Assembly (NCBI GenBank): GCA_017631795.1
Contig: JAGBSO010000048.1
Coordinates: 1-64,000, forward strand
From: Clostridia bacterium
GTDB lineage: Bacteria; Bacillota; Clostridia; Oscillospirales; Acutalibacteraceae
Length of the DNA stretch: 64,000 nt
Direction of reading: 5' to 3'
Shown here one piece after another: positions 24,751 to 32,372 of the stretch; the first letter of the stretch is position 1; every line of letters starts with the position of its first letter. Both the position numbers and the translations under genes were made by a program. The notes under the pieces are model-generated. The model made no database searches. It was not told where the DNA came from and saw only the letters and a list, made by a program, of their open reading frames with translations.

Positions 24751-24815
24751 AATACGCCTTTTATCGGACACATTTCGTGTTATGATATTTTCAGAAAAAA
24801 ATTTCAAAAAAACAC

Positions 24816-24844
24816 TTGACAAACTTTTTTCTGCTGTTTATAGT
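24816..24844 (+). promoter_or_regulatory. Retron promoter
   Basis: TTGACA (24816-24821), 17-base spacer, TATAGT (24839-24844). The predicted transcript start, about 24851, coincides with the first base of the msr a1 arm. Confidence 0.8.
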
Positions 24845-24850
24845 GAAATC

Positions 24851-25012
24851 AGGAGCAATAGATTTTATCTTTTTTCAAGATAGCGTCAGCGAGTCGCTGA
24901 ACGTAATTTTCAATCGTATAACGCGGGCGAAATGCTCGCTATAATCCAACACACTGACATGTGTCAAAAGTTATAGCTTCGCATTTCGGCATACGGATAT
25001 TGTATTGCTCTG
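24851..25012 (+). ncRNA. Retron msr-msd non-coding RNA
   Basis: Outer a1/a2 arms: GAGCAATA (24853-24860) pairs with TATTGCTC (25003-25010). G 24861, directly after a1, is the candidate branching guanosine. msr hairpins: TATCTT/AAGATA (24866-24882) and TCAGCG/CGCTGA with an AGT loop (24886-24900). The msd is one long stem: CGTAT (24915) with ATACG (24991), CGAAATGC (24928-24935) with GCATTTCG (24981-24988), GCTATAA (24938-24944) with TTATAGC (24971-24977), capped by ACACA/TGTGT. The order promoter, a1, msr, msd, a2, reverse transcriptase is that of known retrons. Folding was done by eye, so exact msd ends are uncertain. Confidence 0.78.
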
Positions 25013-25036
25013 AAAAATAAAGGGAGGAAATTTCAT

Positions 25037-25957
25037 ATGATCGTTTACAGGGAATTATCCTCCCTTTCAAAAGATCTGGGCGTATCGAAAAGTTCACTCT
25101 ACAAATTATCCAACAGCATAAACAAAAATTATCATAAAGTTGAAATACCCAAAAAGAACGGTGGCACACGTGTCCTCTCCGTACCCTCGGAAAACCTCAA
25201 AGAAGTTCAGCGGAAAATTACAAAAGTTATTCTGTCAAAAGAAACTGTTTCCATTCATACCACAGCCTACCGGTACGGTGCAAGTACGGCTTACAATGCT
25301 TCACATCATGTAAATAAAGATGTTGTTCTGAAGCTTGATATTCTTCATTTTTTTGACAGTATTCTTTATTCCGATGTAAAAGACAAAGTTTTCCCTGCTG
25401 AAAAATATTCTGAGCAGATACGCACACTTCTCGCTATTCTCTGCTATCACAAGGATTCACTTCCTCAGGGTGCTCCCTCTTCCCCTGCCATAACAAACAT
25501 TATCATGCGTGATTTTGATAATACTGTCGGCGAATGGTGCAGAAAGAAAAACATCGCATACACAAGATACTGCGATGATATGACTTTTTCGGGCAATTTC
25601 GATGCAAAAGAGGTTATCGGATTCATAAAAATACAGCTTCGTGAAAACGGTTTTCTTCTTAACACAGCAAAAACAAGAGTCATAAGACGCAACAGAAGTC
25701 AGACCGTTACAGGAATTGTTGTCAATGAAAAAATCAACATTCCTGCTGACTATAAACGCAAACTCCGTCAGGAACTCTATTACTGCAAAAAATTCGGCGT
25801 CAACTCCCATATGGCACGAATGGATTTTGACGGCAACGAAATGTCATATATCAATAGGCTTCTCGGTAAGATAAACTATGTTTTATCGGTAACACCCCAT
25901 GACAAACAGATGCTTGACTATAAAAAATGGCTCATAAACGAACTTGAATATTTTTAA
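25037..25957 (+). CDS. Retron-type reverse transcriptase
   Basis: 306 residues. The retron-specific NAxxH motif is NASHH (87-91), followed by the first catalytic Asp in LKLDILHFF (Asp 101). LPQGAPSSP (142-150) is motif 4. The active-site box is YCDD (178-181) in YTRYCDDMTFSG; retrons more often have YADD. The retron-specific VTG motif is at 224-226 in TVTGIVVNEK. It would reverse transcribe part of the upstream RNA into branched msDNA. No fused domain is present, and no effector gene lies on either side (SCP2-like gene upstream, glmU-like gene downstream). Retrons generally act in anti-phage defence with an effector. Start at 25037 follows gggagg. Confidence 0.92.
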   Translation: MIVYRELSSLSKDLGVSKSSLYKLSNSINKNYHKVEIPKKNGGTRVLSVPSENLKEVQRKITKVILSKETVSIHTTAYRYGASTAYNASHHVNKDVVLKLDILHFFDSILYSDVKDKVFPAEKYSEQIRTLLAILCYHKDSLPQGAPSSPAITNIIMRDFDNTVGEWCRKKNIAYTRYCDDMTFSGNFDAKEVIGFIKIQLRENGFLLNTAKTRVIRRNRSQTVTGIVVNEKINIPADYKRKLRQELYYCKKFGVNSHMARMDFDGNEMSYINRLLGKINYVLSVTPHDKQMLDYKKWLINELEYF

Positions 25958-25986
25958 TCCGCGGTGAAAGCCACGGATTTTTTTTA
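25956..25986 (+). terminator. Terminator after the retron reverse transcriptase
   Basis: AATCCGcGG pairs with CCaCGGATT around TGAAAG, then a run of Ts. It closes the retron as a unit. Confidence 0.8.
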
Positions 25987-26008
25987 TATCCTGATGCAAA
26001 CAATAATA

Positions 26009-26037
26009 TTGATAAAGAATTTATAATATGATATAAT
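26009..26037 (+). promoter_or_regulatory. Promoter for glmU-like-pth-mfd
   Basis: TTGATA (26009-26014), 17-base spacer, TATAAT (26032-26037), 29 bases before the start. Confidence 0.7.
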
Positions 26038-26066
26038 TAATTGTTAATGCAAACGGAGTTGATTAT

Positions 26067-27176
26067 ATGAACAACAGCGTTATAATCATTGCGGACAGCC
26101 GCAAGACTGTAAAAAACTCAAAAAAAAGCACCTCAATGTGCGAAGTACTTTTCAGACCTGTGATTGACTATGTTTTTCAGGCTGCAGAAAAAGCAGATAT
26201 CGGAAACATCTGTATAGTCGACAGAGAAAATCTGCCGACCGTCGGAAGCCACTATGACGGCAAGGATACTGTTGTCTTTCTTCAGGGTGACAAGCCTTTC
26301 ATTGATGCGGATTCAATAAAAAATGCTCTCAGAATGCACATAAAAGACGACAACGACATGACCGTCATTTCAGATGAAAGCGTCGGTTACTGCATAAATA
26401 CCGCTTCAATCGGAAAAACGGGACTTAAAAAAGGAATTTATGTTTCCCCCAACGAAAACATCGGTATATCAGCAGATACAGGGGCTGAGCTTAACCGTAT
26501 CAGCGAAATCATGCGTCGCATTATTCTCACAGAGCATATGAATAACGGGGTTGACATTCCCTGCACAGACGGTATAATAATAGGTCCCGGCTGTAAAATC
26601 GGATGCGACACAAGAATCCTGCCGAATACTATTATCCGCACAGATTCCTCAATCGGTGAAGATTGCGTTATCGGGCCGAATTCTTATATCGAAAATGCCA
26701 CATTGGGCAACGGTGTGAAATTCGCCAACAGTCAGATACGCAGTGCAAAAATAATGAACAATGCCGATATAGGTCCTTTTGTGCAGATTCGTCCCGATGC
26801 GGTTATCGGTGACAATGTTCATCTGGGTAATTTTGTGGAAGTCAAGAATTCGGTTATTGACACAGGCACAAAGGTTTCTCATCTGACATATGTGGGTGAT
26901 TCTGATGTGGGCAAAGACGTAAACTTCGGCTGCGGTGTCGTTACGGTCAACTTCACAGGAAAAACAAAACACAGAACAGTTATAAAAGACGGAGCATTCA
27001 TCGGCTGCAACACAAATCTTGTGGCTCCCGTCACGGTAGGTGAAAATTCCTACACAGCGGCAGGATCCACAATCACTCAGGATGTTCCTGACAACTCCCT
27101 TGCAATCGCAAGAGAAAGACAGACAAATAAAGATGGCTGGGTAAAGAAAAATCAGCCTTACAGAAAAAAAATATAA
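26067..27176 (+). CDS. glmU: GlmU-like protein with intact acetyltransferase and decayed uridylyltransferase half
   Basis: 369 residues against about 455 for normal GlmU. The C-terminal left-handed beta-helix is complete and carries the acetyltransferase residues in SHLTYVGDSDVGKDVNFG and NLVAPVTVGENSYTAAGS. The N-terminal half is short and lacks the nucleotide-binding signature: the expected GxGTRM stretch reads ADSRKTVKNSKKS. The QxxxGTGHA uridine region is missing, although one metal-ligand-like Asp remains in LQGDKPF. I infer glucosamine-1-phosphate acetyltransferase activity only, with uridylyl transfer supplied by another enzyme. The order glmU-pth-mfd matches Firmicutes, with prs missing. 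Confidence 0.8.
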   Translation: MNNSVIIIADSRKTVKNSKKSTSMCEVLFRPVIDYVFQAAEKADIGNICIVDRENLPTVGSHYDGKDTVVFLQGDKPFIDADSIKNALRMHIKDDNDMTVISDESVGYCINTASIGKTGLKKGIYVSPNENIGISADTGAELNRISEIMRRIILTEHMNNGVDIPCTDGIIIGPGCKIGCDTRILPNTIIRTDSSIGEDCVIGPNSYIENATLGNGVKFANSQIRSAKIMNNADIGPFVQIRPDAVIGDNVHLGNFVEVKNSVIDTGTKVSHLTYVGDSDVGKDVNFGCGVVTVNFTGKTKHRTVIKDGAFIGCNTNLVAPVTVGENSYTAAGSTITQDVPDNSLAIARERQTNKDGWVKKNQPYRKKI

Positions 27177-27189
27177 AGGAACAGAAAAA

Positions 27190-27813
27190 ATGGCTTTTTT
27201 TAAGAAAAAAACATCTTCAATCTCAATGCCCGTTTCCGGTCCTGTTGAATTCATCATCGCAGGTCTCGGAAATCCCGGCAAAGAATATGAGTTCACAAGA
27301 CACAATGCAGGTTTTCTGTGTATTGATGTACTCTGCAACAGAGAAAATTTCACCACAGACAGAATCAAATACAAAGCTCTGTGTGCCGATGTTATGATAA
27401 ACGGTCACAGATGCCTTGTTATGCGTCCGCAGACATACATGAACAATTCAGGTGAAGCAATCAAGGAAGCTGCATCTTTCTATAAGATTCCCCCTGAAAG
27501 ATGTATTGTGATTTTTGATGATATCGACATTTCACTCGGTGCACTCAGAATCAAGAAAAAAGGCTCTGCAGGCACACATAACGGAATCAAGAGCATCATT
27601 GCACACCTTGGCTCAGACAATTTCCCCAGAATCAAAATCGGTGTGGGCAACAAACCGCATCCCGATTATGACCTTAAAGATTATGTTCTCGGCTCATTTT
27701 CAAAACAGGAACAGACCACACTCAAAAACACAATGGAAAAAGCCTGCGATGCAATAGGTCTTATCGTAGGCGGAGACATTGATAAAGCATTGATGACCTG
27801 CCAGATCAGATAA
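27190..27813 (+). CDS. pth: Peptidyl-tRNA hydrolase
   Basis: 207 residues, releasing peptides from stalled peptidyl-tRNA. Motifs: IAGLGNPGKEYEFTRHNAGF with the catalytic His, MRPQTYMNNSGEA with the conserved Asn, FDDIDISLG with the Asp, and GTHNGIKSI. An extra 18-residue basic lead (MAFFKKKTSSISMPVSG) precedes the usual start; a later start is possible but the only good ribosome site (aaaggaacag) fits 27190. It is 13 bases after the glmU-like gene and 10 before mfd. Confidence 0.95.
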   Translation: MAFFKKKTSSISMPVSGPVEFIIAGLGNPGKEYEFTRHNAGFLCIDVLCNRENFTTDRIKYKALCADVMINGHRCLVMRPQTYMNNSGEAIKEAASFYKIPPERCIVIFDDIDISLGALRIKKKGSAGTHNGIKSIIAHLGSDNFPRIKIGVGNKPHPDYDLKDYVLGSFSKQEQTTLKNTMEKACDAIGLIVGGDIDKALMTCQIR

Positions 27814-27823
27814 CGGTGATTTT

Positions 27824-30800
27824 ATGAGTTCTTTTTCTTCACTCCTTGAAAAAAATCAGGAATATGCGTCAATTGAATACTGCGTCAGGAAAAAGACTCT
27901 GCCACTTGGTGTGCTGGGTCTTTCACTCACACCCAAAGCACATCTTGCCGCAACTCTTTGTGAAAATCTCGGCAGAAAAGCTCTCGTCATAACAAATGAT
28001 GAAGCTTCGGCAACAAAACTGTGTGCCGACCTTGAATGTATGGGACTCAGGGCTGTGCTTTTTCCCGCAGCAGACAAGAATTTTCACACAGCAGAAAGCC
28101 GTTCAAGAGAATATGAACGAAAAAGGCTGGGTGTTTTAGGTCTTATCACAGAAGGGAAAACAGATGCCGTCGTGTGCAGTATCGAAGCGGCAATGCAGCT
28201 TACAATTCCCGAAAAAGTACTTATCGAAAAATCTGTCACACTTAAAAACGGCTGTGATACAGAGCTTGACAGAGCTGTTTCTGCTCTTATTGCGGCAGGT
28301 TATGTGCGCACGGATATGGTTGAGGGCGAAGGTCATTTTGCGCTCAGAGGTTCAATCCTTGACTTCTTTCCGCCTGATTCCGAATCACCCATCCGTGCAG
28401 AATTCTGGGGCGATACTATCGACTCGATGGCTTATTTTGACATCATTTCTCAGCGCAGAGGCGACAGCGTTGACGAAATCAGAATCACTCCCGCCACAGA
28501 AATCGTTTTTGACAGCGATATTGAGTTTGCAGAAAAAATAGAAAATCTTGCCCACTCTCTCAAGGGCAAAAAACACGATAAAGCAAGAGAAAGTCTGTAT
28601 GCTGATGCGGATAAAATCAAAAATCACATCCGTCTCGGCTCGGCAGATAAATATCTGAATCTCGCATATGAAAAATGCGACACTATTTTTGATTATTGCA
28701 GGGATTATCTGCTGTTTGCGGCAGAATCCCATAACATAAAAGAAAGAGCAGCAACCGCAACCAAACTTCTGAATGAAGACATAAAAATGATGTTTGAAGA
28801 CGGTGTGCTCTGCAAAGGTATTGACACTTATTCAATAAAATGGAGCGATGTTGTTTCATTCTATGAAGAGATGGGTGTCATTTATCTCGATAACTTTGCG
28901 CGAGGCTCATTTGACACTCCCGTAAAAGAGCTTGTCACGATGAATGTGCGTCAGACATCACCTTGGGAAGGGTCACTGACAGTGCTGATGGATGACCTGC
29001 GTCCCGATATCGCACGAGGTTACACCGCTGTTGTCCTTGCAGGCACACAGAAAGCTGCAAAAAGCCTTTGCGAAGACCTGAATGATGACGGTTTTGCATG
29101 CAACTACTTCCCCACACCTCCGTCTTCTTTTATAAAAGGTCAGGTCAATATCATCGCAGGTGCGCTCAGCTTCGGAATGGATTATCCCGGTGACAAACTG
29201 AGAATAATCACTTCGGGAAGATACAAGAGCGAAGGCATAAAACGAATCTCCAAAAAGAAAAAATTCCACGATATAAGTCAGGGACTTCACTCAATCGAAG
29301 AATTGCACAAGGGCGATTATGTTGTCCACTCGGTGCACGGAATAGGTCTCTTTGACGGCATTGTGGATATGATGGTTTCAGGTGTCCGCAAGGATTATAT
29401 AAAAATCAAGTATGTGGGCGCAGATGTGCTTTATGTGCCCGTAACACAGCTTGACCTTGTTTCAAAATACATCGGACCCCGTGATGAAGACGGAAAAGGC
29501 GTAAAAATAAACAAACTCGGCTCTGACAAATGGGCAAAGACAAAAGCAAAGGTCAGAGGCGCAGTCAAGGATATGGCAAAAGAGCTTCTTGAGCTCTATT
29601 CAAAGCGAAATCAGACAAAGGGATATCCCTTTTCACCCGATATTGATATGCAGAGCGATTTTGAACGCCGTTTTGAATTTGACGAAACAGATGACCAGCT
29701 CCGTTGCATTTATGAAATCAAACAGGATATGGAAAAGCCTGTGCCAATGGAAAGACTTCTCTGCGGTGATGTCGGTTTCGGAAAAACAGAAGTGGCTCTC
29801 AGAGCCGCATTCAAATGTATTGCAGACGGCAAACAGTGTGCAATCCTTGTGCCCACAACAATCCTTGCGCTTCAGCATTACCGCACATTGATGCGCCGTT
29901 TTGAAGGTTTCCCCGTAAGAATAGAAATGCTGTCACGTTTCAGAAACGCAAAACAGCAGTCAAAGATAATTGATGATGTGAAAAAAGGCTATATTGATAT
30001 TATAGTCGGAACTCACAGAATCATTTCAAAGGATGTAAAATTCAGAGATCTTGGTCTTGTCATCATCGACGAAGAACAGCGTTTCGGCGTTGCTCAGAAA
30101 GAAAAGCTGAAAACTGCTTTTCCTGCCGTTGATGTACTTACACTCTCTGCAACACCTATCCCGAGAACACTCAACATGGCAATGACAGGCATCCGTGACA
30201 TGTCTGTTATTGAAGAAGCTCCCCTTGACCGTTCTCCCGTACAGACTTACGTTATGGAGCACGACATGGGTATTCTTGCCGAAGCCATGGAAAAAGAACT
30301 CCGCCGCGGCGGTCAGATATATTATCTCTACAACAAGGTCGGCGATATTGAAGAAAAAGCCGCAGAAATACGCAAATTCGTACCCGATGCAACAATTGCA
30401 GTTGCTCACGGAAAAATGGGTGAAGAAGAATTAAGCGAGGTCTGGCGTCAGCTTCTTGACGGTGAAATACAGATTCTTGTGTGCACTACCATCATAGAAA
30501 CGGGTGTTGACGTGCCAAATGTAAACACACTCATCATTGAAGATGCAGACAGAATGGGTCTTTCTCAGCTTCATCAGATAAGAGGCCGTGTGGGACGCTC
30601 TTCACGAAGAGGTTTTGCATATTTCACTTTCAGACGCGGCAAAGAGCTTTCCGAAATCGCACAGAGAAGACTTTCTGCAATCCGTGAATACACCGAATTC
30701 GGTTCGGGATTCAAAATTGCCATGAAAGACCTTGAAATCCGCGGTGCAGGTAACATCTTAGGCGCAAAACAGCACGGTCATCTTGAAGCTGTCGGTTATG

Positions 30801-31309
30801 ACATGTATCTGCAGATGCTTGCGGAAGCCGTAAACGAAGAGCAGACTCATGAAGAAAAAGAGCCTGAGAGAGAGTGTCTTGTTGATATCAGAATCGATGC
30901 GCACATTCCCGAAAGCTACATCGACTCCATTCCGCAGAGACTTGCAATGTACAGAAAAATTGCATCAATCAGAAGCGAAGATGGGGCATCCGATGTTATT
31001 GACGAGCTTATTGACCGTTACGGAGATGTGCCCGACAGTGTAAACGGTCTTATCACCGTGGCACTCATCAGAAACTCTGCAATAAAGCACAAAATCTATG
31101 AAATCAAGCAGAATGCAAACAACCTGCTTCTCTATTCAGACAATATTGATGCAGCACAGGTTGCAACTCTGGCAAAAGCAATGCGCGGAAGAATTCTGGT
31201 AAGCGCTGCCGCAAAGCCTTACATCTCCGTTAAAATTGCCAACGGCGAACAACCGACTGATACACTAAGACTTGTGATGAAGCTGATGGATAAAACAAGT
31301 ACTGACTGA
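27824..31309 (+). CDS. mfd: Transcription-repair coupling factor Mfd
   Basis: 1161 residues. It removes RNA polymerase stalled at DNA damage and recruits UvrA. Domains in order: UvrB-like D1-D2 (about 1-340, with EGEGHFALRGSILDFFPP), the RNA-polymerase-interacting CarD-like domain (about 490-570, LHKGDYVVHSVHGIGLFDG), RecG-like helicase with Walker A CGDVGFGKTEVALRAAF and Walker B VIIDEEQRFG, TRG motif region, and a C-terminal D7 domain. Last gene of the operon; no clear terminator before the repeat at 31326. Confidence 0.97.
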   Translation: MSSFSSLLEKNQEYASIEYCVRKKTLPLGVLGLSLTPKAHLAATLCENLGRKALVITNDEASATKLCADLECMGLRAVLFPAADKNFHTAESRSREYERKRLGVLGLITEGKTDAVVCSIEAAMQLTIPEKVLIEKSVTLKNGCDTELDRAVSALIAAGYVRTDMVEGEGHFALRGSILDFFPPDSESPIRAEFWGDTIDSMAYFDIISQRRGDSVDEIRITPATEIVFDSDIEFAEKIENLAHSLKGKKHDKARESLYADADKIKNHIRLGSADKYLNLAYEKCDTIFDYCRDYLLFAAESHNIKERAATATKLLNEDIKMMFEDGVLCKGIDTYSIKWSDVVSFYEEMGVIYLDNFARGSFDTPVKELVTMNVRQTSPWEGSLTVLMDDLRPDIARGYTAVVLAGTQKAAKSLCEDLNDDGFACNYFPTPPSSFIKGQVNIIAGALSFGMDYPGDKLRIITSGRYKSEGIKRISKKKKFHDISQGLHSIEELHKGDYVVHSVHGIGLFDGIVDMMVSGVRKDYIKIKYVGADVLYVPVTQLDLVSKYIGPRDEDGKGVKINKLGSDKWAKTKAKVRGAVKDMAKELLELYSKRNQTKGYPFSPDIDMQSDFERRFEFDETDDQLRCIYEIKQDMEKPVPMERLLCGDVGFGKTEVALRAAFKCIADGKQCAILVPTTILALQHYRTLMRRFEGFPVRIEMLSRFRNAKQQSKIIDDVKKGYIDIIVGTHRIISKDVKFRDLGLVIIDEEQRFGVAQKEKLKTAFPAVDVLTLSATPIPRTLNMAMTGIRDMSVIEEAPLDRSPVQTYVMEHDMGILAEAMEKELRRGGQIYYLYNKVGDIEEKAAEIRKFVPDATIAVAHGKMGEEELSEVWRQLLDGEIQILVCTTIIETGVDVPNVNTLIIEDADRMGLSQLHQIRGRVGRSSRRGFAYFTFRRGKELSEIAQRRLSAIREYTEFGSGFKIAMKDLEIRGAGNILGAKQHGHLEAVGYDMYLQMLAEAVNEEQTHEEKEPERECLVDIRIDAHIPESYIDSIPQRLAMYRKIASIRSEDGASDVIDELIDRYGDVPDSVNGLITVALIRNSAIKHKIYEIKQNANNLLLYSDNIDAAQVATLAKAMRGRILVSAAAKPYISVKIANGEQPTDTLRLVMKLMDKTSTD

Positions 31310-31325
31310 AGAGCGAATATTTAAT

Positions 31326-31531
31326 AAACAATAATTTAACAGGATGATTGCAGGAATTGATTGATATATTGTAGGGGCGATGATTCATCGCCCGGCACGA
31401 ATGTGCATTTTCCGAAGGAAAATTAAACGGCAGAGCCGTTATTGTTCGCTTTGCTCACAATCGGGCGTTGGATCAACGCCCCTACTGGCTTGATTTTAAT
31501 TCCTGCAATTATACCGCTAAATTATTGTTTA
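31326..31531. repeat. Nested triple inverted-repeat element
   Basis: Three inverted repeats sit inside one another. Outer: AAACAATAATTTA (31326-31338) and TAAATTATTGTTTA (31518-31531). Middle: TGCAGGAATT (31349-31358) and AATTCCTGCA (31498-31507). Inner: GTAGGGGCGA (31371) with ATCGCCC, against CGGGCGTT and AACGCCCCTAC (ends 31485). It looks like successive insertion of one small element into another. No coding capacity. It occupies the gap between mfd and the PRTase-like gene. Confidence 0.85.
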
Positions 31532-31542
31532 CTGCAAACTTA

Positions 31543-31580
31543 AAAACAGGAGCTGTATCGAAATACAGCTCCTGTTTTGC
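31543..31580 (-). terminator. Terminator after the PRTase-like gene
   Basis: AAAACAGGAGCTGTAT pairs perfectly with ATACAGCTCCTGTTTT around a four-base loop. Confidence 0.9.
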
Positions 31581-31588
31581 TTTTATTC

Positions 31589-32233
31589 TTATAACTTTGA
31601 AAAACCGTAACTATTGATAAGTGCGTCGATTTTCACTTTATCCTTACACAAGGGACATTCGTGTGCAGGTACTGTGAAATAATCTGTAAGGTCATTGGGA
31701 TTGAATACAGATTCCACGGGGAAACCGCCGCATTCTTTCTGTGTTGCGAAGATTGATGCAATACCGACAACCTGACCGCCGTAATATCTGACAGCATCAA
31801 TAGCTGAGTTTGCAGTGTTACCTGTAGCAACGGAAACAGCAAGAACGAGAACGTGCTTATCCTTTACCATGGGCACGATGTTATCTCTGAGCAGAAGCTG
31901 TGAACTGCCTGTCATTTCGGGAGTAACAACGTAAATTGTCTGATGTGCATTTATATTGATGAATGAATTCTTTGTCAGCTCCTCAGCAAGACATGTGCCG
32001 ATGACTTCTGTACCGTCAAGGCAGAGAATTGTGTCAACAATCTTTGTATTATAGTTATAATTACGGCAGAGTTCTTTTGCAACAGCCTTTGCTTCCGAAA
32101 GTCTTGATTTCTGTGCAGCAACATCAATGTAGTAGTTACTGTGTGAATGAGAGGAAACAAAATGTCCCTTTGAAGCACGAAGAACAAGATCGCTGTAATT
32201 GGTTGTGATTTTTGTGGTTTTCTGTGTAGGCAT
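31589..32233 (-). CDS. Orotate-phosphoribosyltransferase-like protein with altered PRPP loop
   Basis: 214 residues with a type I PRTase fold (about 15-190). The PRPP loop, normally a run of hydrophobics then two acidic residues and TTG, reads VLVLAVSVATGNT near 128-140, so both acidic residues are replaced (Ala 132, Val 133). A CxxC (HECPLCKD, about 198-201) is near the end. Such changes suggest a regulator or an enzyme with another substrate rather than true PyrE. A perfect 18-base palindrome overlaps its promoter, consistent with autoregulation. The start follows aggaggt. Monocistronic. Confidence 0.7.
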   Translation of the reverse strand: MPTQKTTKITTNYSDLVLRASKGHFVSSHSHSNYYIDVAAQKSRLSEAKAVAKELCRNYNYNTKIVDTILCLDGTEVIGTCLAEELTKNSFININAHQTIYVVTPEMTGSSQLLLRDNIVPMVKDKHVLVLAVSVATGNTANSAIDAVRYYGGQVVGIASIFATQKECGGFPVESVFNPNDLTDYFTVPAHECPLCKDKVKIDALINSYGFSKL

Positions 32234-32276
32234 TAAAAATACCTCCTTATTTTTTTGTTTACGCCTGTATATGTGT

Positions 32277-32309
32277 AATTATTGTACAATAATTGTAAAA
32301 ATAATTCAA
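32277..32309 (-). promoter_or_regulatory. Promoter with 18-base palindrome for the PRTase-like gene
   Basis: Read on the minus strand: TTGAAT (32304-32309), 17-base spacer, TACAAT (32281-32286). The -10 lies inside the perfect palindrome AATTATTGTACAATAATT (32277-32294), an obvious repressor site candidate. Confidence 0.65.
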
Positions 32310-32340
32310 GGTTTTTGAGCAAATTTATTATAAAAATTAA

Positions 32341-32366
32341 AACCGACCTTTTTCAGGTCGGTTTTT
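32341..32366 (-). terminator. Terminator after GH51 gene
   Basis: AACCGACCT pairs with AGGTCGGTT around TTTTC, with T tracts. Confidence 0.85.
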
Positions 32367-32372
32367 TGCTGT

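Noticed and set aside
31326..31531. Nested repeats as CRISPR or tRNA-like genes
   Set aside because: They are inverted, not direct, repeats and carry no cloverleaf.
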